Below are positions 10,465 to 20,973 of a stretch of DNA of 64,000 bases, one piece after another. A program made the translations under genes and the position numbers. This DNA comes from Arsenophonus sp052174535 (lineage in GTDB: Bacteria; Pseudomonadota; Gammaproteobacteria; Enterobacterales; Enterobacteriaceae). Location: positions 9,155 through 73,154 of the forward strand of contig JBQMRQ010000022.1 of assembly GCA_052174535.1 (NCBI GenBank), in the 5' to 3' direction. A model generated the notes under the pieces. That model was given only the letters and a program-made list of their open reading frames with translations, had not been told where the DNA came from and did not search any database. Numbering within the stretch: the first letter of the stretch is position 1; each line of letters starts with the position of its first letter.

Positions 10465-11480
10465 AGGGGCGACTCTCTGAGAGATATAGTTAAGATAAAA
10501 TATCATGATGATGAGGTATTCCATCTTCAGATAGCTACAACGCTTAAAATTAGAACTGCTCTTTAGGTCAGCAAGGAATCTGTATTTACTTTAACTAAGC
10601 ATTATGTAGCATATCTAAACTTACCGTTTTTAAAAGATAAAGATGAGATGATGTTGATGATCACAGTCATATTTCACATCGTGTTCATTGGCGACCCTAT
10701 CGCCTGCTCAATAAGCTGTAGAGTCGTAGCCCTTCTACAAACCCCTTTTCTTTTTTTAACGATTTTGTTAGCAGTTTGTACGCGAATTTCTAAAACTTAT
10801 TTGCATTTAGATTTTCCCTGAATCGTTATTTACTTAGCCACAAGGAGGAAAATTTTCGTGAAATAAGGTAGGAAGTAAAGGTATCTTCAGAAGCTTAAGC
10901 ATAAAGTATTTAAAAATATGAGTTTGGTTGTCTGCATATAGATGTGCAATTTATTCTGCAAATACAAAATAAAACTTCATGATGTTATCTTTCATATGTA
11001 AAAGATTGCGGTACTCAATAGATTTTTATCCTATTTTTAGAAATCTAAAATCAAAGCCAATGCTTTATGTTTCTTATTTGACCTTAATTTAGTATTTCTA
11101 TGTCTATCTATAAAAGTATTTACAGATAATGTAAAGAATTTATAAACCGTGCCTTCTAGTCTGCAAAAATGTTCAGCTACCTAAAACAGGTATTTTATCA
11201 TTTGTATATAGAGATTGGTATAGAACATCGATTTAGCCAACCGAGGTTTCTCAAGCAAATGTTGATTACCATCAAGTGATTTAATATGCATATTAAGATG
11301 GGTTGCAAACCCCATCATTTTAATTTTAGTTAAGAGTTTAAGATTACTTTACACGATATGCTCGATTGTGTAATCAAGAATTGCTTTAATCAGTATTGAT
11401 ACTAAAACTATACTGTAATCTATAAAATTAGTTCAAAGTTAAACCTAAATTATTTTAAAAAACCATATATTCTTCTGAAT
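10465..11480 (+). mobile_element. IS481-type element, near full length, degenerate
   Basis: The most complete IS481-type copy in the window. It runs from the N-terminal block (KYHDDE near 10500), through the helix-turn-helix region, the 'DDLL' block and the basic linker near 10900, the HVD-like catalytic start and a TDN-type stretch near 11130, to the C-terminal 'LYN...FK' block near 11370-11460 that also ends the 37.5 and 60.6 kb copies. Many stops and frameshifts make it non-functional. It lies between the rpmH and dnaA promoters. Confidence 0.7.
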
Positions 11481-11821
11481 ATAATAATTAATTGTAAAAT
11501 TTGATCTAAAGTTATTTATTACTAGGTGTTATGTATACACTAATATATGTGCTAGTATTCTTTTTCTTACTTATTCATTTATACATCTCTTAGTCCTAAA
11601 TTTAACCTTGTTAATGAAAAGTGCTAAAACTGTCTAAAAGAATAAGGATCTTATTCAAATTTTGCGTTATGATCTATTATATAGTATTGAGATCATAGCT
11701 TATACATGAGATATAGTTTATCAAGTAAATATTCGATGAATCTTTTCTAGAGTATTAACAGTTTTATTATCTTATTAAGGTTTATACTTTTCATTGGTCT
11801 TGTTTTAGGGGAGTCTCCGTC
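11481..11821 (+). promoter_or_regulatory. dnaA upstream region
   Basis: AT-rich leader of dnaA. Just before the GTG start is GGGGAGTC, a good Shine-Dalgarno. Three GATC sites occur within about 50 bp (near 11648, 11673 and 11690), two of them opening AT-rich words of the GATCTnTTnT type. No consensus DnaA box is visible, so any autoregulatory or origin role is unproven. Confidence 0.4.
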
Positions 11822-13207
11822 GTGTTATTTTCACTTTGGCAGCAATGTCTTGCTCGATTGCAGAATGAGTTACCTGCCACAGAATTCAGTATGTGGATAC
11901 GCCCTCTCCAGGCAGAATTGAGTGATAATACATTAGCACTCTATGCTCCTAATCGCTTTGTATTAGATTGGGTAAGAGATAAATACATTAATAATATTAA
12001 TCAATTATTGAGTGATTTTTGTGGTTCTGATGTACCTGCATTGAAATTTGAAGTAGGTAATAAACCGCAAATAGCACAAAGTGGAGCTTTGACGAATATC
12101 GCAGCAAATAAAACTATTTCGACACCAATAAATTCAACAATACACCATAGTTGGGATAATACACAAGTTCAACCTAAAGTAGTCTATCGTTCAAATGTGA
12201 ATTCTAAGCATACTTTTAATAACTTTGTCGAAGGTAAATCAAATCAACTTGCTCGAGCTGCTGCTAGCCAAGTAGCAGATAATCCTGGTGGAGCTTATAA
12301 TCCACTTTTTCTTTATGGTGGCACGGGATTAGGTAAAACTCATTTGCTTCATGCAGTTGGTAATAACATCATGATGCATAAATCAAATGCAAAAGTAGTT
12401 TATATGCACTCTGAGCGTTTTGTTCAAGATATGGTAAAAGCATTACAAAATAATGCAATTGAAGATTTTAAACGTTATTATCGCTCGGTAGACGCATTAT
12501 TAATTGATGACATTCAGTTTTTTGCTAATAAAGAGCGTTCTCAAGAAGAATTTTTTCATACCTTTAATGCGTTACTTGAAGGTAACCAGCAAATCATTCT
12601 AACTTCAGATCGTTATCCTAAAGAAATTAATGGAGTTGAAGATCGACTAAAATCTCGTTTTGGCTGGGGATTGACGGTTGCGATTGAACCACCAGAGTTA
12701 GAAACACGTGTCGCTATTCTGATGAAAAAAGCAGACGAAAATCAGATACAATTACCTGATGAAGTTGCATTCTTTATTGCTAAACGCTTACGATCAAATG
12801 TTCGAGAATTAGAAGGGGCATTGAATCGGGTTATTGCTAATGCTAACTTTACTGGTCGTGTGATTACTATTGATTTTGTTCGTGAAGCACTACGCGATCT
12901 ACTAGCATTACAAGAGAAACTTGTCACTATTGATAATATTCAAAAAATAGTTGCTGAATATTATAAAATTAAAGTTGCTGATTTGTTATCCAAGCGCCGT
13001 TTTCGTTCTGTAGCACGTCCAAGACAAATTGCAATGGCATTAGCAAAAGAGCTAACAAACCATAGTTTGCCAGAAATTGGCGATGCCTTTGGTGGACGAG
13101 ATCATACAACTGTACTTCATGCCTGCAGAAAAATTGAGCAATTACGGGAGGAAAGTCACGATATTAAAGAAGATTTTTCTAATTTAATCAGAACATTAGC
13201 ATCATAA
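11822..13207 (+). CDS. dnaA: Chromosomal replication initiator protein DnaA
   Basis: AAA+ ATPase that binds DnaA boxes, opens the origin and loads DnaB. The 461-residue product has domain I (residues 1-85, beginning LFSLWQQCLARLQ), a short variable linker, Walker A GGTGLGKTH at 166-174, Walker B with LLIDD at 226-230, and the C-terminal DNA-binding signature GGRDHTTVLHACRK from residue 424. E. coli DnaA is 467. The start is GTG with a strong GGGGAG upstream; that start gives the conserved first residues. dnaN follows after 4 bp. Its retention contrasts with many ancient symbionts that lose dnaA. Confidence 0.98.
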   Translation: MLFSLWQQCLARLQNELPATEFSMWIRPLQAELSDNTLALYAPNRFVLDWVRDKYINNINQLLSDFCGSDVPALKFEVGNKPQIAQSGALTNIAANKTISTPINSTIHHSWDNTQVQPKVVYRSNVNSKHTFNNFVEGKSNQLARAAASQVADNPGGAYNPLFLYGGTGLGKTHLLHAVGNNIMMHKSNAKVVYMHSERFVQDMVKALQNNAIEDFKRYYRSVDALLIDDIQFFANKERSQEEFFHTFNALLEGNQQIILTSDRYPKEINGVEDRLKSRFGWGLTVAIEPPELETRVAILMKKADENQIQLPDEVAFFIAKRLRSNVRELEGALNRVIANANFTGRVITIDFVREALRDLLALQEKLVTIDNIQKIVAEYYKIKVADLLSKRRFRSVARPRQIAMALAKELTNHSLPEIGDAFGGRDHTTVLHACRKIEQLREESHDIKEDFSNLIRTLAS

Positions 13208-13211
13208 TGCT

Positions 13212-14312
13212 ATGAAATTTACTATTGAACGTGAACAATTACTTAAACCACTGCAACAAGTTAGTAGCACACTTGTTGTACGGCCTAGATTACCTATCTT
13301 AGGTAATTTATTACTGCAAGTCAGTGAAAAAATACTTTCATTAACAGGTACTGATTTAGAAGTAGAAATAGTTGCAAAGATAACACTAACGCAACCGAGT
13401 GAAAATGGTTCAATTACGGTACCTGCTCGTAAGTTTTACGATATCTGTCGCGGATTATCTGATAGCTCAGAAATCAAAGTTACTCTTGAAGGAGAGCGTC
13501 TACTAATATATTCTGGCCGTAGCCGTTTTTCGCTTTTAACTCTCCCTGCTGTTCATTTTCCAAATCTAGATGATTGGCAAAGTGAAATTGAATTTGAACT
13601 CCCTCAAATAACATTAAAACGTTTAATTGAAGCTACTCAGTTTTCAATGGCACACCAAGATGTACGTTATTATCTTAACGGTATGCTATTTGAAACTGAA
13701 GGTAAAGAATTACGCACTGTCGCTACCGATGGCCATCGGTTAGCGATTTGTTCACTTAATATTAATAAGGATTTACCAACTTATTCAGTGATTGTTCCTC
13801 GCAAAGGAGTAGTAGAATTTATGCGATTACTAGATAGTAAGGACAAATTACTTAAGTTACAAATTGGTAATAATAATATACGAGCTCATATTGATGATTT
13901 TATTTTCACTTCAAAACTTGTTGATGGCCGTTTCCCTGATTACCGACGTGTTTTACCCAAAAATCCAGATAAGACATTGACTGCGGATTGTAATAAATTA
14001 AAACAAGCATTTTTACGCGCAGCTATTTTATCAAATGAAAAATTTCGCGGTGTACGTCTTTATATAAGCGAAAATCAACTTAAAATTACTGCAAACAATC
14101 CAGAACAGGAAGAATCAGAAGAAATTATTGATGTTAATTATAAAAGCGAGATAATAGAAATTAGTTTTAATGTTAATTATATTCTCGATATATTAAATAC
14201 ACTAAAATGTGAACAGATTAATTTATTGTTGACTGATTCAAGTTCAAGCGTACAAATCGAAAATGTAGCTAGTAATGTAGCAGTTTATGTTGTTATGCCA
14301 ATACGTCTGTAA
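13212..14312 (+). CDS. dnaN: DNA polymerase III beta sliding clamp
   Basis: The ring-shaped clamp that tethers DNA polymerase III to the template. Full family length (366 residues; E. coli 366), beginning MKFTIEREQLLKPLQQV and ending in the conserved VVMPIRL. The three-domain layout is intact, with the YYLNG and FPDYRRV blocks present. It starts 4 bp after dnaA and is presumably cotranscribed with it. The next gene in the ancestral operon, recF, is a relic. Confidence 0.98.
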   Translation: MKFTIEREQLLKPLQQVSSTLVVRPRLPILGNLLLQVSEKILSLTGTDLEVEIVAKITLTQPSENGSITVPARKFYDICRGLSDSSEIKVTLEGERLLIYSGRSRFSLLTLPAVHFPNLDDWQSEIEFELPQITLKRLIEATQFSMAHQDVRYYLNGMLFETEGKELRTVATDGHRLAICSLNINKDLPTYSVIVPRKGVVEFMRLLDSKDKLLKLQIGNNNIRAHIDDFIFTSKLVDGRFPDYRRVLPKNPDKTLTADCNKLKQAFLRAAILSNEKFRGVRLYISENQLKITANNPEQEESEEIIDVNYKSEIIEISFNVNYILDILNTLKCEQINLLLTDSSSSVQIENVASNVAVYVVMPIRL

Positions 14313-14331
14313 TATATATTCTATAATCCTT

Positions 14332-15420
14332 TTGAGTTTAATTATTCTCGATTTTCGTAATTTTATAATATAAGAAGTGGCGGATCCACCATTAGCAACT
14401 GATTTTAATTTTTTGATGGGAAAAATAGCAGCAAAAACAAGTATTCTTAAAATGATCTATATACCATTATATGGTAAGCTTTTTATAACATTCAAGCAGT
14501 ACGTATTATTTGTCATCAACAAGATAATTATATTTATATGATCGTCTTGTTCCTTTGGAGCCAGGAATCATGTCAACTGATTTTTGAATTGAGTAAAAAT
14601 CATAACAATGAAAGTAAAGCTCATATTGATAATAGTGTGGTATAAAAATCTGAATTAGCTAAACTATTATCAATGCAACTAATAACTCTTGAGGTTTTAC
14701 TATAATTAAATAGTATGGATCTCTAAATATTACCAACTTTTTCTTAATTAGAATGTTTTTATAATGAAACTCAGTTTTTTGCTTCTACTTTGATTAAAGC
14801 AGCTATTTAAAGCAATCTAATTCAGTATTAGGGGCTTAACTAATAAAGTTATAATGAGTTCATTGAGATTATAAACTTAGATTCCTCTAGTCAAAAAATA
14901 AGTAAATAGTGCGTTAGTTATATTGCAGGCATTATGAAAATAATAAAAATACTTGCAAATATCCCCCCTTTACTTACTTGTATTTTACTTACCATCTCAT
15001 TTCAACGAGAAATGAGATAAAGAAACCAATTATTCAGATATATTAGTAAAACAATTTAAATATGATCAAGTACTTACTTTATGTATAGAGAGCATAAAGT
15101 TGACTTTACGGATCCGTGTAGAAGAAATCGCTGTTGAAGCAATCCTTATCCCATAAGCAGATAGTTAAAATTATTAATGCGTATATTAATAATTAGCAGA
15201 AGGTGAATATTTTACTCGACAGAATGGACAATGATCCTTATTTCTGTATGAAAATTTTGCTTCTGATTCTTGATAATCGCCACCATTAATTATTAGTCAA
15301 ACGGTTTAAAACAACGTAAGATCAGGTCTTTATTAGCGCGAATTATCATAGCATAAATTAAAGCTATGTTAGATGAAAATAGGAGGTTTTTTCGTAAAAC
15401 ATGGCAAAATAGAAACTTAA
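14332..15420 (+). pseudogene. recF: recF relic (recombination mediator)
   Basis: Between dnaN and gyrB, exactly where recF belongs, islands of RecF appear in the right order but in shifting frames. They are a possible TTG start with SLIILDFRN at 14332, DFNFLMG and a decayed Walker A region near 14400, KLLSMQLIT near 14670, HNETQFFAS near 14760, FKTT-QVFIS near 15310 and the C-terminus FVKHGKIET ending at a TAA at 15418-15420. RecF loads RecA at gaps; here the P-loop is destroyed and stops are many, so no protein is made. The full span of about 1.09 kb is kept, suggesting decay by point mutation rather than deletion. Confidence 0.85.
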
Positions 15421-15445
15421 CCATAAGATCAGAAATTAGCGAGAA

Positions 15446-17872
15446 ATGTTAATGTCGAATATATATAACTCATCAAGCATTAAAGTATTAAAAGGACTAG
15501 ATGCTGTGCGTAAGCGCCCAGGCATGTATATCGGTGATACCGATGATGGTACAGGGCTTCATCATATGGTTTTCGAAGTTGTCGACAACGCTATCGATGA
15601 AGGTTTAGCAGGATATTGTACCGATATTATCGTAACTATACATACCGATAACTCCATTTCTGTTCTCGATAATGGTCGAGGTATTCCAACCGATATTCAT
15701 GAAGAAGAAGGTATATCTGCCGCAGAAGTTATAATGACAGTTCTCCATGCTGGCGGAAAATTTGACGATAATTCTTATAAGGTATCTGGTGGTTTGCATG
15801 GGGTAGGTATTTCTGTTGTTAATGCTTTATCAGAAAAATTAGAGTTAGAGATCCGTCGCGAGGGAAAAGTCCATGAACAGATTTACAAATTAGGTGTTCC
15901 ACAAGCACCTTTAACGATTGTCAGAGAAACTGACAATGAGCGAGGAACCTATATTCGTTTCTGGCCAAGTTTAGAAATATTTAAAACTATTACTGAATTT
16001 CAATATAATATTTTGGCAAAACGGCTACGTGAGCTCTCTTTTCTTAATTCCGGAATATTTATTCGTTTAATCGATAAACGTGATAATAAAGAAGATCATT
16101 TTCATTATGAAGGTGGAATCAAAGCTTTTCTAGAATACTTAAGCAGGAATAAAACTCTAATTCATCCAAATATTTTCTATTTTTCTGCGGAAAAAGAGGG
16201 TATTAATGTAGAAATATCCATGCAATGGAATGATGGTTTTCAGGAAAATGTTTATTGTTTTACTAATAATATTCCTCAACGAGATGGAGGAGCTCATTTA
16301 GTTGGTTTCCGTACCGCTATGACACGTACTTTGAATAGTTACATGGATAAAGAAGGTTATCAGAAAAAATCTAAAGTTAGCGCTACTGGTGATGATGCCC
16401 GTGAAGGTTTAATTGCTGTTGTTTCAGTTAAAATTCCTAATCCAAAATTTTCTTCACAAACAAAAGATAAGCTAGTTTCTTCCGAAGTAAAAACCATTGT
16501 TGAAACATTAATGAATGAGAAACTATTTGAATATTTATTAGAGAATCCTAATGATGCGAAAATTGTTATTAGCAAAATTATTAATGCTGCCCGTGTTCGC
16601 GAAGCAGCTCGTAAAGCGCGCGAAATTACTCGTCGTAAAGGTGCACTTGATTTAGCAGGTCTACCTGGTAAATTAGCGGACTGCCAGGAGCGTGATCCGG
16701 CTTTATCTGAACTTTATTTAGTGGAAGGTGATTCCGCTGGCGGATCTGCTAAACAGGGGCGTAATCGAAAAAATCAGGCAATTTTACCTTTAAAAGGTAA
16801 AATTCTTAATGTTGAAAAAGCTCGTTTTGATAAAATGCTCTCTTCTCAAGAAGTTATTACGTTAATAACGGCTTTAGGATGCGGTATTGGTCGCGATGAA
16901 TATGATCCTGATAAATTACGTTATCATAGCATTATTATCATGACCGATGCCGATGTCGATGGCTCCCATATTAGGACATTGTTATTAACTTTCTTTTATC
17001 GTCAAATGCCAGAAATTATCGAGCGAGACCATGTCTACATCGCTCAGCCACCTTTATATAAGGTGAAAAAAGGTAAGCAAGAACAATATATTAAAGATGA
17101 TGAGGCCATGAATGAATATTTAATTTCAATTGCATTAGATAATGCCGCGCTCTATACTAACCCTTATGGACCACCATTAAAAGGTGAGTCATTAGAGAAA
17201 TTAATCATTGAATATAATACTGCTCAGAAAATTATTAAACGTTTAAAGCATGTCTATCCAGTTACTTTGTTAAATAATCTTATTTATCAGCCTACATTGG
17301 TAGCAGATGATTTGAAAGATAAATTAAAAGTAGAAAATTGGATCAATATGCTAGTTAAGCGTCTAGATGGTGATAGTAAAGAACATGGTAGTACTTATAG
17401 TTATTATATTAATGAAAATCTTGAACGTCAATTATTTGAACCAGTTCTACATATTAGAACCCATGGTGTTGATACCGATTATAATCTAGATTTCGATTTT
17501 ATTCATGGTATTGAATATACCAGTATTAATAAAATTGGCCTTTTATTAGGAGGCCTGATTGAAGATGGTGCGTATGTGGAAAGAGGTGAGCGTCGCCAGA
17601 CTATTTCTTCCTTTGAAGAGGCATTAAGCTGGTTATCAAAAGAATCACGTCGTGGCATGATAGTGCAACGATACAAAGGATTAGGCGAAATGAATCCAGA
17701 TCAATTATGGGAAACAACAATGAATCCAGATACTAGATCTATGATGCGTATAACCGTTAAAGATGCCATTGCAACTGACCAACTGTTTACCATACTAATG
17801 GGTGATGCGGTTGAGCCACGTAGAGCTTTTATTGAAGAAAATGGATTAAAAGCAGAAAATATAGACATTTAA
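15446..17872 (+). CDS. gyrB: DNA gyrase subunit B
   Basis: ATPase subunit of the type II topoisomerase that introduces negative supercoils. The product (806 residues from the ATG at 15452, 808 from 15446; E. coli 804) has the GHKL ATPase domain (VVDNAID, GGLHGVG), the transducer domain, the Toprim domain with EGDSAGGSA near residue 428 and DADVDGSHI near 503, and the C-terminal tail with RYKGLGEMNP and GDAVEPRR. The second ATG (15452) gives MSNIYNSSS, matching the family start, and has a GAGAAA ribosome-binding site at suitable spacing, so it is the more likely start. A hairpin and T-run follow the stop. gyrA is elsewhere. Confidence 0.98.
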   Translation: MLMSNIYNSSSIKVLKGLDAVRKRPGMYIGDTDDGTGLHHMVFEVVDNAIDEGLAGYCTDIIVTIHTDNSISVLDNGRGIPTDIHEEEGISAAEVIMTVLHAGGKFDDNSYKVSGGLHGVGISVVNALSEKLELEIRREGKVHEQIYKLGVPQAPLTIVRETDNERGTYIRFWPSLEIFKTITEFQYNILAKRLRELSFLNSGIFIRLIDKRDNKEDHFHYEGGIKAFLEYLSRNKTLIHPNIFYFSAEKEGINVEISMQWNDGFQENVYCFTNNIPQRDGGAHLVGFRTAMTRTLNSYMDKEGYQKKSKVSATGDDAREGLIAVVSVKIPNPKFSSQTKDKLVSSEVKTIVETLMNEKLFEYLLENPNDAKIVISKIINAARVREAARKAREITRRKGALDLAGLPGKLADCQERDPALSELYLVEGDSAGGSAKQGRNRKNQAILPLKGKILNVEKARFDKMLSSQEVITLITALGCGIGRDEYDPDKLRYHSIIIMTDADVDGSHIRTLLLTFFYRQMPEIIERDHVYIAQPPLYKVKKGKQEQYIKDDEAMNEYLISIALDNAALYTNPYGPPLKGESLEKLIIEYNTAQKIIKRLKHVYPVTLLNNLIYQPTLVADDLKDKLKVENWINMLVKRLDGDSKEHGSTYSYYINENLERQLFEPVLHIRTHGVDTDYNLDFDFIHGIEYTSINKIGLLLGGLIEDGAYVERGERRQTISSFEEALSWLSKESRRGMIVQRYKGLGEMNPDQLWETTMNPDTRSMMRITVKDAIATDQLFTILMGDAVEPRRAFIEENGLKAENIDI

Positions 17873-17892
17873 TTTTAAATAGTAAAACAAAA

Positions 17893-17919
17893 ACTCATAA
17901 CTTAAATGAGTGATTTTTT
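17893..17919 (+). terminator. Probable rho-independent terminator of gyrB
   Basis: Twenty bases after the gyrB stop lies ACTCAT, a 7-base loop, ATGAGT, then GA and six Ts. The stem is short (6 bp) but the position and T-tract fit a terminator for the dnaA-dnaN-gyrB unit. Confidence 0.55.
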
Positions 17920-18799
17920 GGAAAAAGCTATTTAATTTTTATATCTGATCTCTAATCGTAAAACAGATAAATATTCTGTCCATCATATTTAATTTATGTA
18001 ACTAACTTATAATAAGATCAGTTACAGTATCTATTACTATTGTAGAGAGGTAATAATTCTTGAATAGTTAATTTAATGTTCATTAGGAACGTTTGTAAAC
18101 TCAATTATTATATTCAGTTGAAATTTGCCTAATAATCTTTATTCTTCGCGGTTTTAACCATCAAAGTAACTGTTTTTATCTATAGGGGGCTATGTTTGAA
18201 AAAATTATTTTTGTACAAAATCTTTTATGCAATATAATGGCGTTTTCGCTACAGAAGTTTCCATGAAAAACAAGTAATTATATAGATCTAAAGAGATTTT
18301 TCCTTACTCTTTATTAACATAAATCCGGATTTCATTAATTGCTTAAATAATATTCTATCGAATGATATTAATTTATGCATTGAAGTAACTTATTCCACTT
18401 TTCCTACTGATTTTATCAAAATAAACATGTTTTATCCCCGTTCTCTATGCCCACGCTTATTAAAGTTATAGTGATATTGTTATAAAATCCTCGATTGCAG
18501 GAAAACATTTAATATTTTTAATGAAAATTTTCTTACGAAACTAGTCACAAGGATAAATACTTTAGTTATTTGCGATGTATATTGAATATCTTGACTTTAT
18601 AAGAGTTAGCAAAATAAACAAATATTAATTTTAAAACTAGCGTTTAGATAGAGCCCTCTTTAGCTTTTTTGTTTTATTGAAATCAACGAAATATTTCCCT
18701 GAAACTTTTAAAGAGAAGTGTTTTCTTTCACATAAGAAAGGTAGAAAATACGCAGGGAGAAGAAGATAAAAGTTATTATCAGTGGCCACTATACAAAAT
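17920..18799. other. Unassigned decayed DNA after gyrB
   Basis: Roughly 880 bp with no open frame and no island I recognise on either strand. It probably contains remains of one or more lost genes, but I cannot name them. Confidence 0.4.
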
Positions 18800-19545
18800 G
18801 GACGTAAAGAAAACAATTATTATCGCAAGATGCTTATTGAGAGTCAGAAGCGCATTATGACGAACACTTTTGAATGGCTTGAAAGGGGAACGTGGCTTAA
18901 TCATATCTTCCCAAGGAGGGGTTGATTACGGAAGATGGTGTATTTAGTTTTAGAATGCAATGGCAAAGATATTCCTGAGTACGTACAGCATCAATACTGT
19001 TTGATATACAAAACAGCTCATGCACTACCTTTTGTTCTCTAAAGGCACATTCAACATCAAAAATTAAAGTTGAGCTATAGGGAGAGGTTTGATTACAAAA
19101 TAACCGTCATGTTTCTTATAAACTCCTTGATATTTCTGTTAGCAAAGTTGTCAGCATAAGTATCTCTGCAGCGATGGGAAATGTTAGAGAGTAATCAAAA
19201 AGAACTGCTAGTATTCTATGCCTTTCTTTCAATGAATTATCGGGTGGTCGTAGTAAGAACGATGAATTTAATTTAAATATCAGCTTTTGCGACAGTGAAG
19301 GATTAAGACTACGAAGTTGATATATAAAGTAATGCTATATAGTTCAAGAAAAATAACCCTTTTAATGCTATTGTAGCTACTTACAAGTCTGCTTAAAAAA
19401 GCTAGAATTGATTAAGGGAATTTTGCCTATTTGTGATCCTAGTAGTAAAAATGTTTTACCCATAATGGATGAAGAGCAGATGTATAAAGCATCAGAGTGA
19501 AAGCTAGCCAGACTAAGGATATACTAAGATTTGCTAATAACTCCT
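18800..19545 (+). mobile_element. IS256-type element, 3' two-thirds
   Basis: Forward-oriented copy lacking its 5' end. The island LGFWNAMAKIFPE followed by YKTAHALP (near 18950-19040, after allowing for frameshifts) is the 'GDGALGFWKAL...CWVHKTANVL' region of IS256 transposases. The segment ends with the family's 3' terminus near 19520-19545 (gattTGCTAATAACTCC). It matches 22.2-22.9 kb closely at DNA level. Non-functional. Confidence 0.7.
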
Positions 19546-19599
19546 TTCCATTCTTTTAACACTATCATTTAACGAGTAAAAATTATTGATAACTGATAA

Positions 19600-19633
19600 A
19601 AACAAAACACCCAGTATTAAGAGTGTTTTGTTT
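19600..19633 (-). terminator. Rho-independent terminator of digH
   Basis: On the minus strand, 20 bases after the digH stop: AAACAAAACAC, a 12-base loop, GTGTTTTGTTT, running on into TTATC. An 11-bp perfect stem followed by a T-rich tail. Confidence 0.75.
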
Positions 19634-19653
19634 AAAAGAGAAGGTAAGTAACT

Positions 19654-20973
19654 TTATTGCGTTGATCTATGCCAACGAGATCTAAGATATTTTACTGCCT
19701 CTTCCGTTTGCGAAAGTTGAAGAAGTCCCTCTCTAAATAGGATTACGCCTTTTATTTCAGGTAATTGATCATTAAGATCCAGTTGTTTTTTTAGCTCTGG
19801 AACACCACCGTTAAGAGACCAATCAGGTTCAGCTTGAGATGGCACTCCAATTTTATATAATGCTACTCCAATATATAATTTAGTATTAGTCGATCTTACT
19901 ACATTAGCCCACCATTTTGCTATTATATCATATTTCGCAATTTCGCGGGCAAAAGGCCAATAAATCTGTGGGGCTATGTAATCTAATAAACCTTCCTTTA
20001 TCCATAATCGGGTATCGGCATAGGATTTGTCATAAGTAGATCCATCAGCTTTAGTGTTAGAACCTAGTGGATCATCTGAAATATTTCGCCAAACACCGCC
20101 AGGACTAATACCAAACTCAATAGTGGATTTTAATGAACGGATTGTTGAAGAAACTTCTTGAATCAATAAGAAGATATTATTTCTTCTCCAACTCGCTTTA
20201 TCTAAAAAGCCATGACCGTATTGCTCAAATGTTACATCATCATTGAGTTTGGATGAAGGAGTTTCATAATAAAAATAATCATCAAAATGTATTCCATCGA
20301 TATTATAGTTTTTAATCAATTCAGTAATAATACTGATGATCCAGTTACGAACTTCTGGTAAGCCTGGATCAAGTACAAAACGATCATAGGCAGTCCGTAT
20401 CCAATCTTTATGTAAAACGTAAACGCTGGAAAGTGTAGAAGAAATGGTTTTTTGCAGTGAAGCAATTGTTTCTGGCTTCATATCCATTGAAACGCGATAA
20501 GGATTTAACCAAGCATGTATTTTTAAATTTCTTTTATGTGCTTCAGCAATAATAAACGTTAATGGATCATAACCTGGATCTTTACCAATTACACTAGTAA
20601 GTACGTCAGACCAAGGAAGAATATGAGAACGATAAAGCGCTGTAGAATCAGGTTTTACCTGAAAAAAAATGGTATTAATACCTACCTTTACTAAATTATC
20701 TAATTTATCTGTTAGCTCTTTTTTCTGTACTTCAATTCTAAGCTTTTCTGAATCAAGGTTAACTGATGAAAGAGAAGGCCAATCAAGCCGAGATACGGTC
20801 GATAACCATACACCACGTACTGCTGGTATATCTGGTTTAATCGTAGTTTTTTGTTCATTTATATTTTTTTTATTATTGCAACTAACAACTAAAATCAAAC
20901 AAAATAACGAAGTAATAAACCATTTTATTACCCATTTTAATTGCAATAACATTTTAATTCCTTTTTTTAACAA
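19654..20973 (-). CDS. digH: DigH-like glycosyl hydrolase lipoprotein (YddW family)
   Basis: Orthologue of E. coli DigH/YddW, an outer-membrane lipoprotein with a GHL10-type (formerly DUF187) TIM-barrel domain that acts on denuded peptidoglycan glycan strands. The open frame is 439 codons, but an AGGA ribosome-binding site six bases before the eighth codon (ATG at 20952) indicates a 432-residue protein starting MLLQLKWV. A signal peptide ends in a lipobox LVVSC. Conserved blocks are RGVWLSTVSRLDWP, FFQVKPD, HAWLNPYRVS, the catalytic-site FDDYFYYE and APQIYWPF. E. coli DigH is 439. It stands alone, with a terminator behind it. Keeping an intact septal-wall enzyme in such a decayed region suggests selection on cell division. 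Confidence 0.93.
   Translation of the reverse strand: MLKKGIKMLLQLKWVIKWFITSLFCLILVVSCNNKKNINEQKTTIKPDIPAVRGVWLSTVSRLDWPSLSSVNLDSEKLRIEVQKKELTDKLDNLVKVGINTIFFQVKPDSTALYRSHILPWSDVLTSVIGKDPGYDPLTFIIAEAHKRNLKIHAWLNPYRVSMDMKPETIASLQKTISSTLSSVYVLHKDWIRTAYDRFVLDPGLPEVRNWIISIITELIKNYNIDGIHFDDYFYYETPSSKLNDDVTFEQYGHGFLDKASWRRNNIFLLIQEVSSTIRSLKSTIEFGISPGGVWRNISDDPLGSNTKADGSTYDKSYADTRLWIKEGLLDYIAPQIYWPFAREIAKYDIIAKWWANVVRSTNTKLYIGVALYKIGVPSQAEPDWSLNGGVPELKKQLDLNDQLPEIKGVILFREGLLQLSQTEEAVKYLRSRWHRSTQ

Noticed and set aside
11481..11821. A replication origin with DnaA boxes
   Set aside because: No TTATNCACA-type box was found; only a GATC cluster, which is insufficient to call an origin.
12742..12927. 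Minus-strand frame inside dnaA
   Set aside because: Shadow of the real dnaA frame; serine/arginine-rich low-complexity translation.
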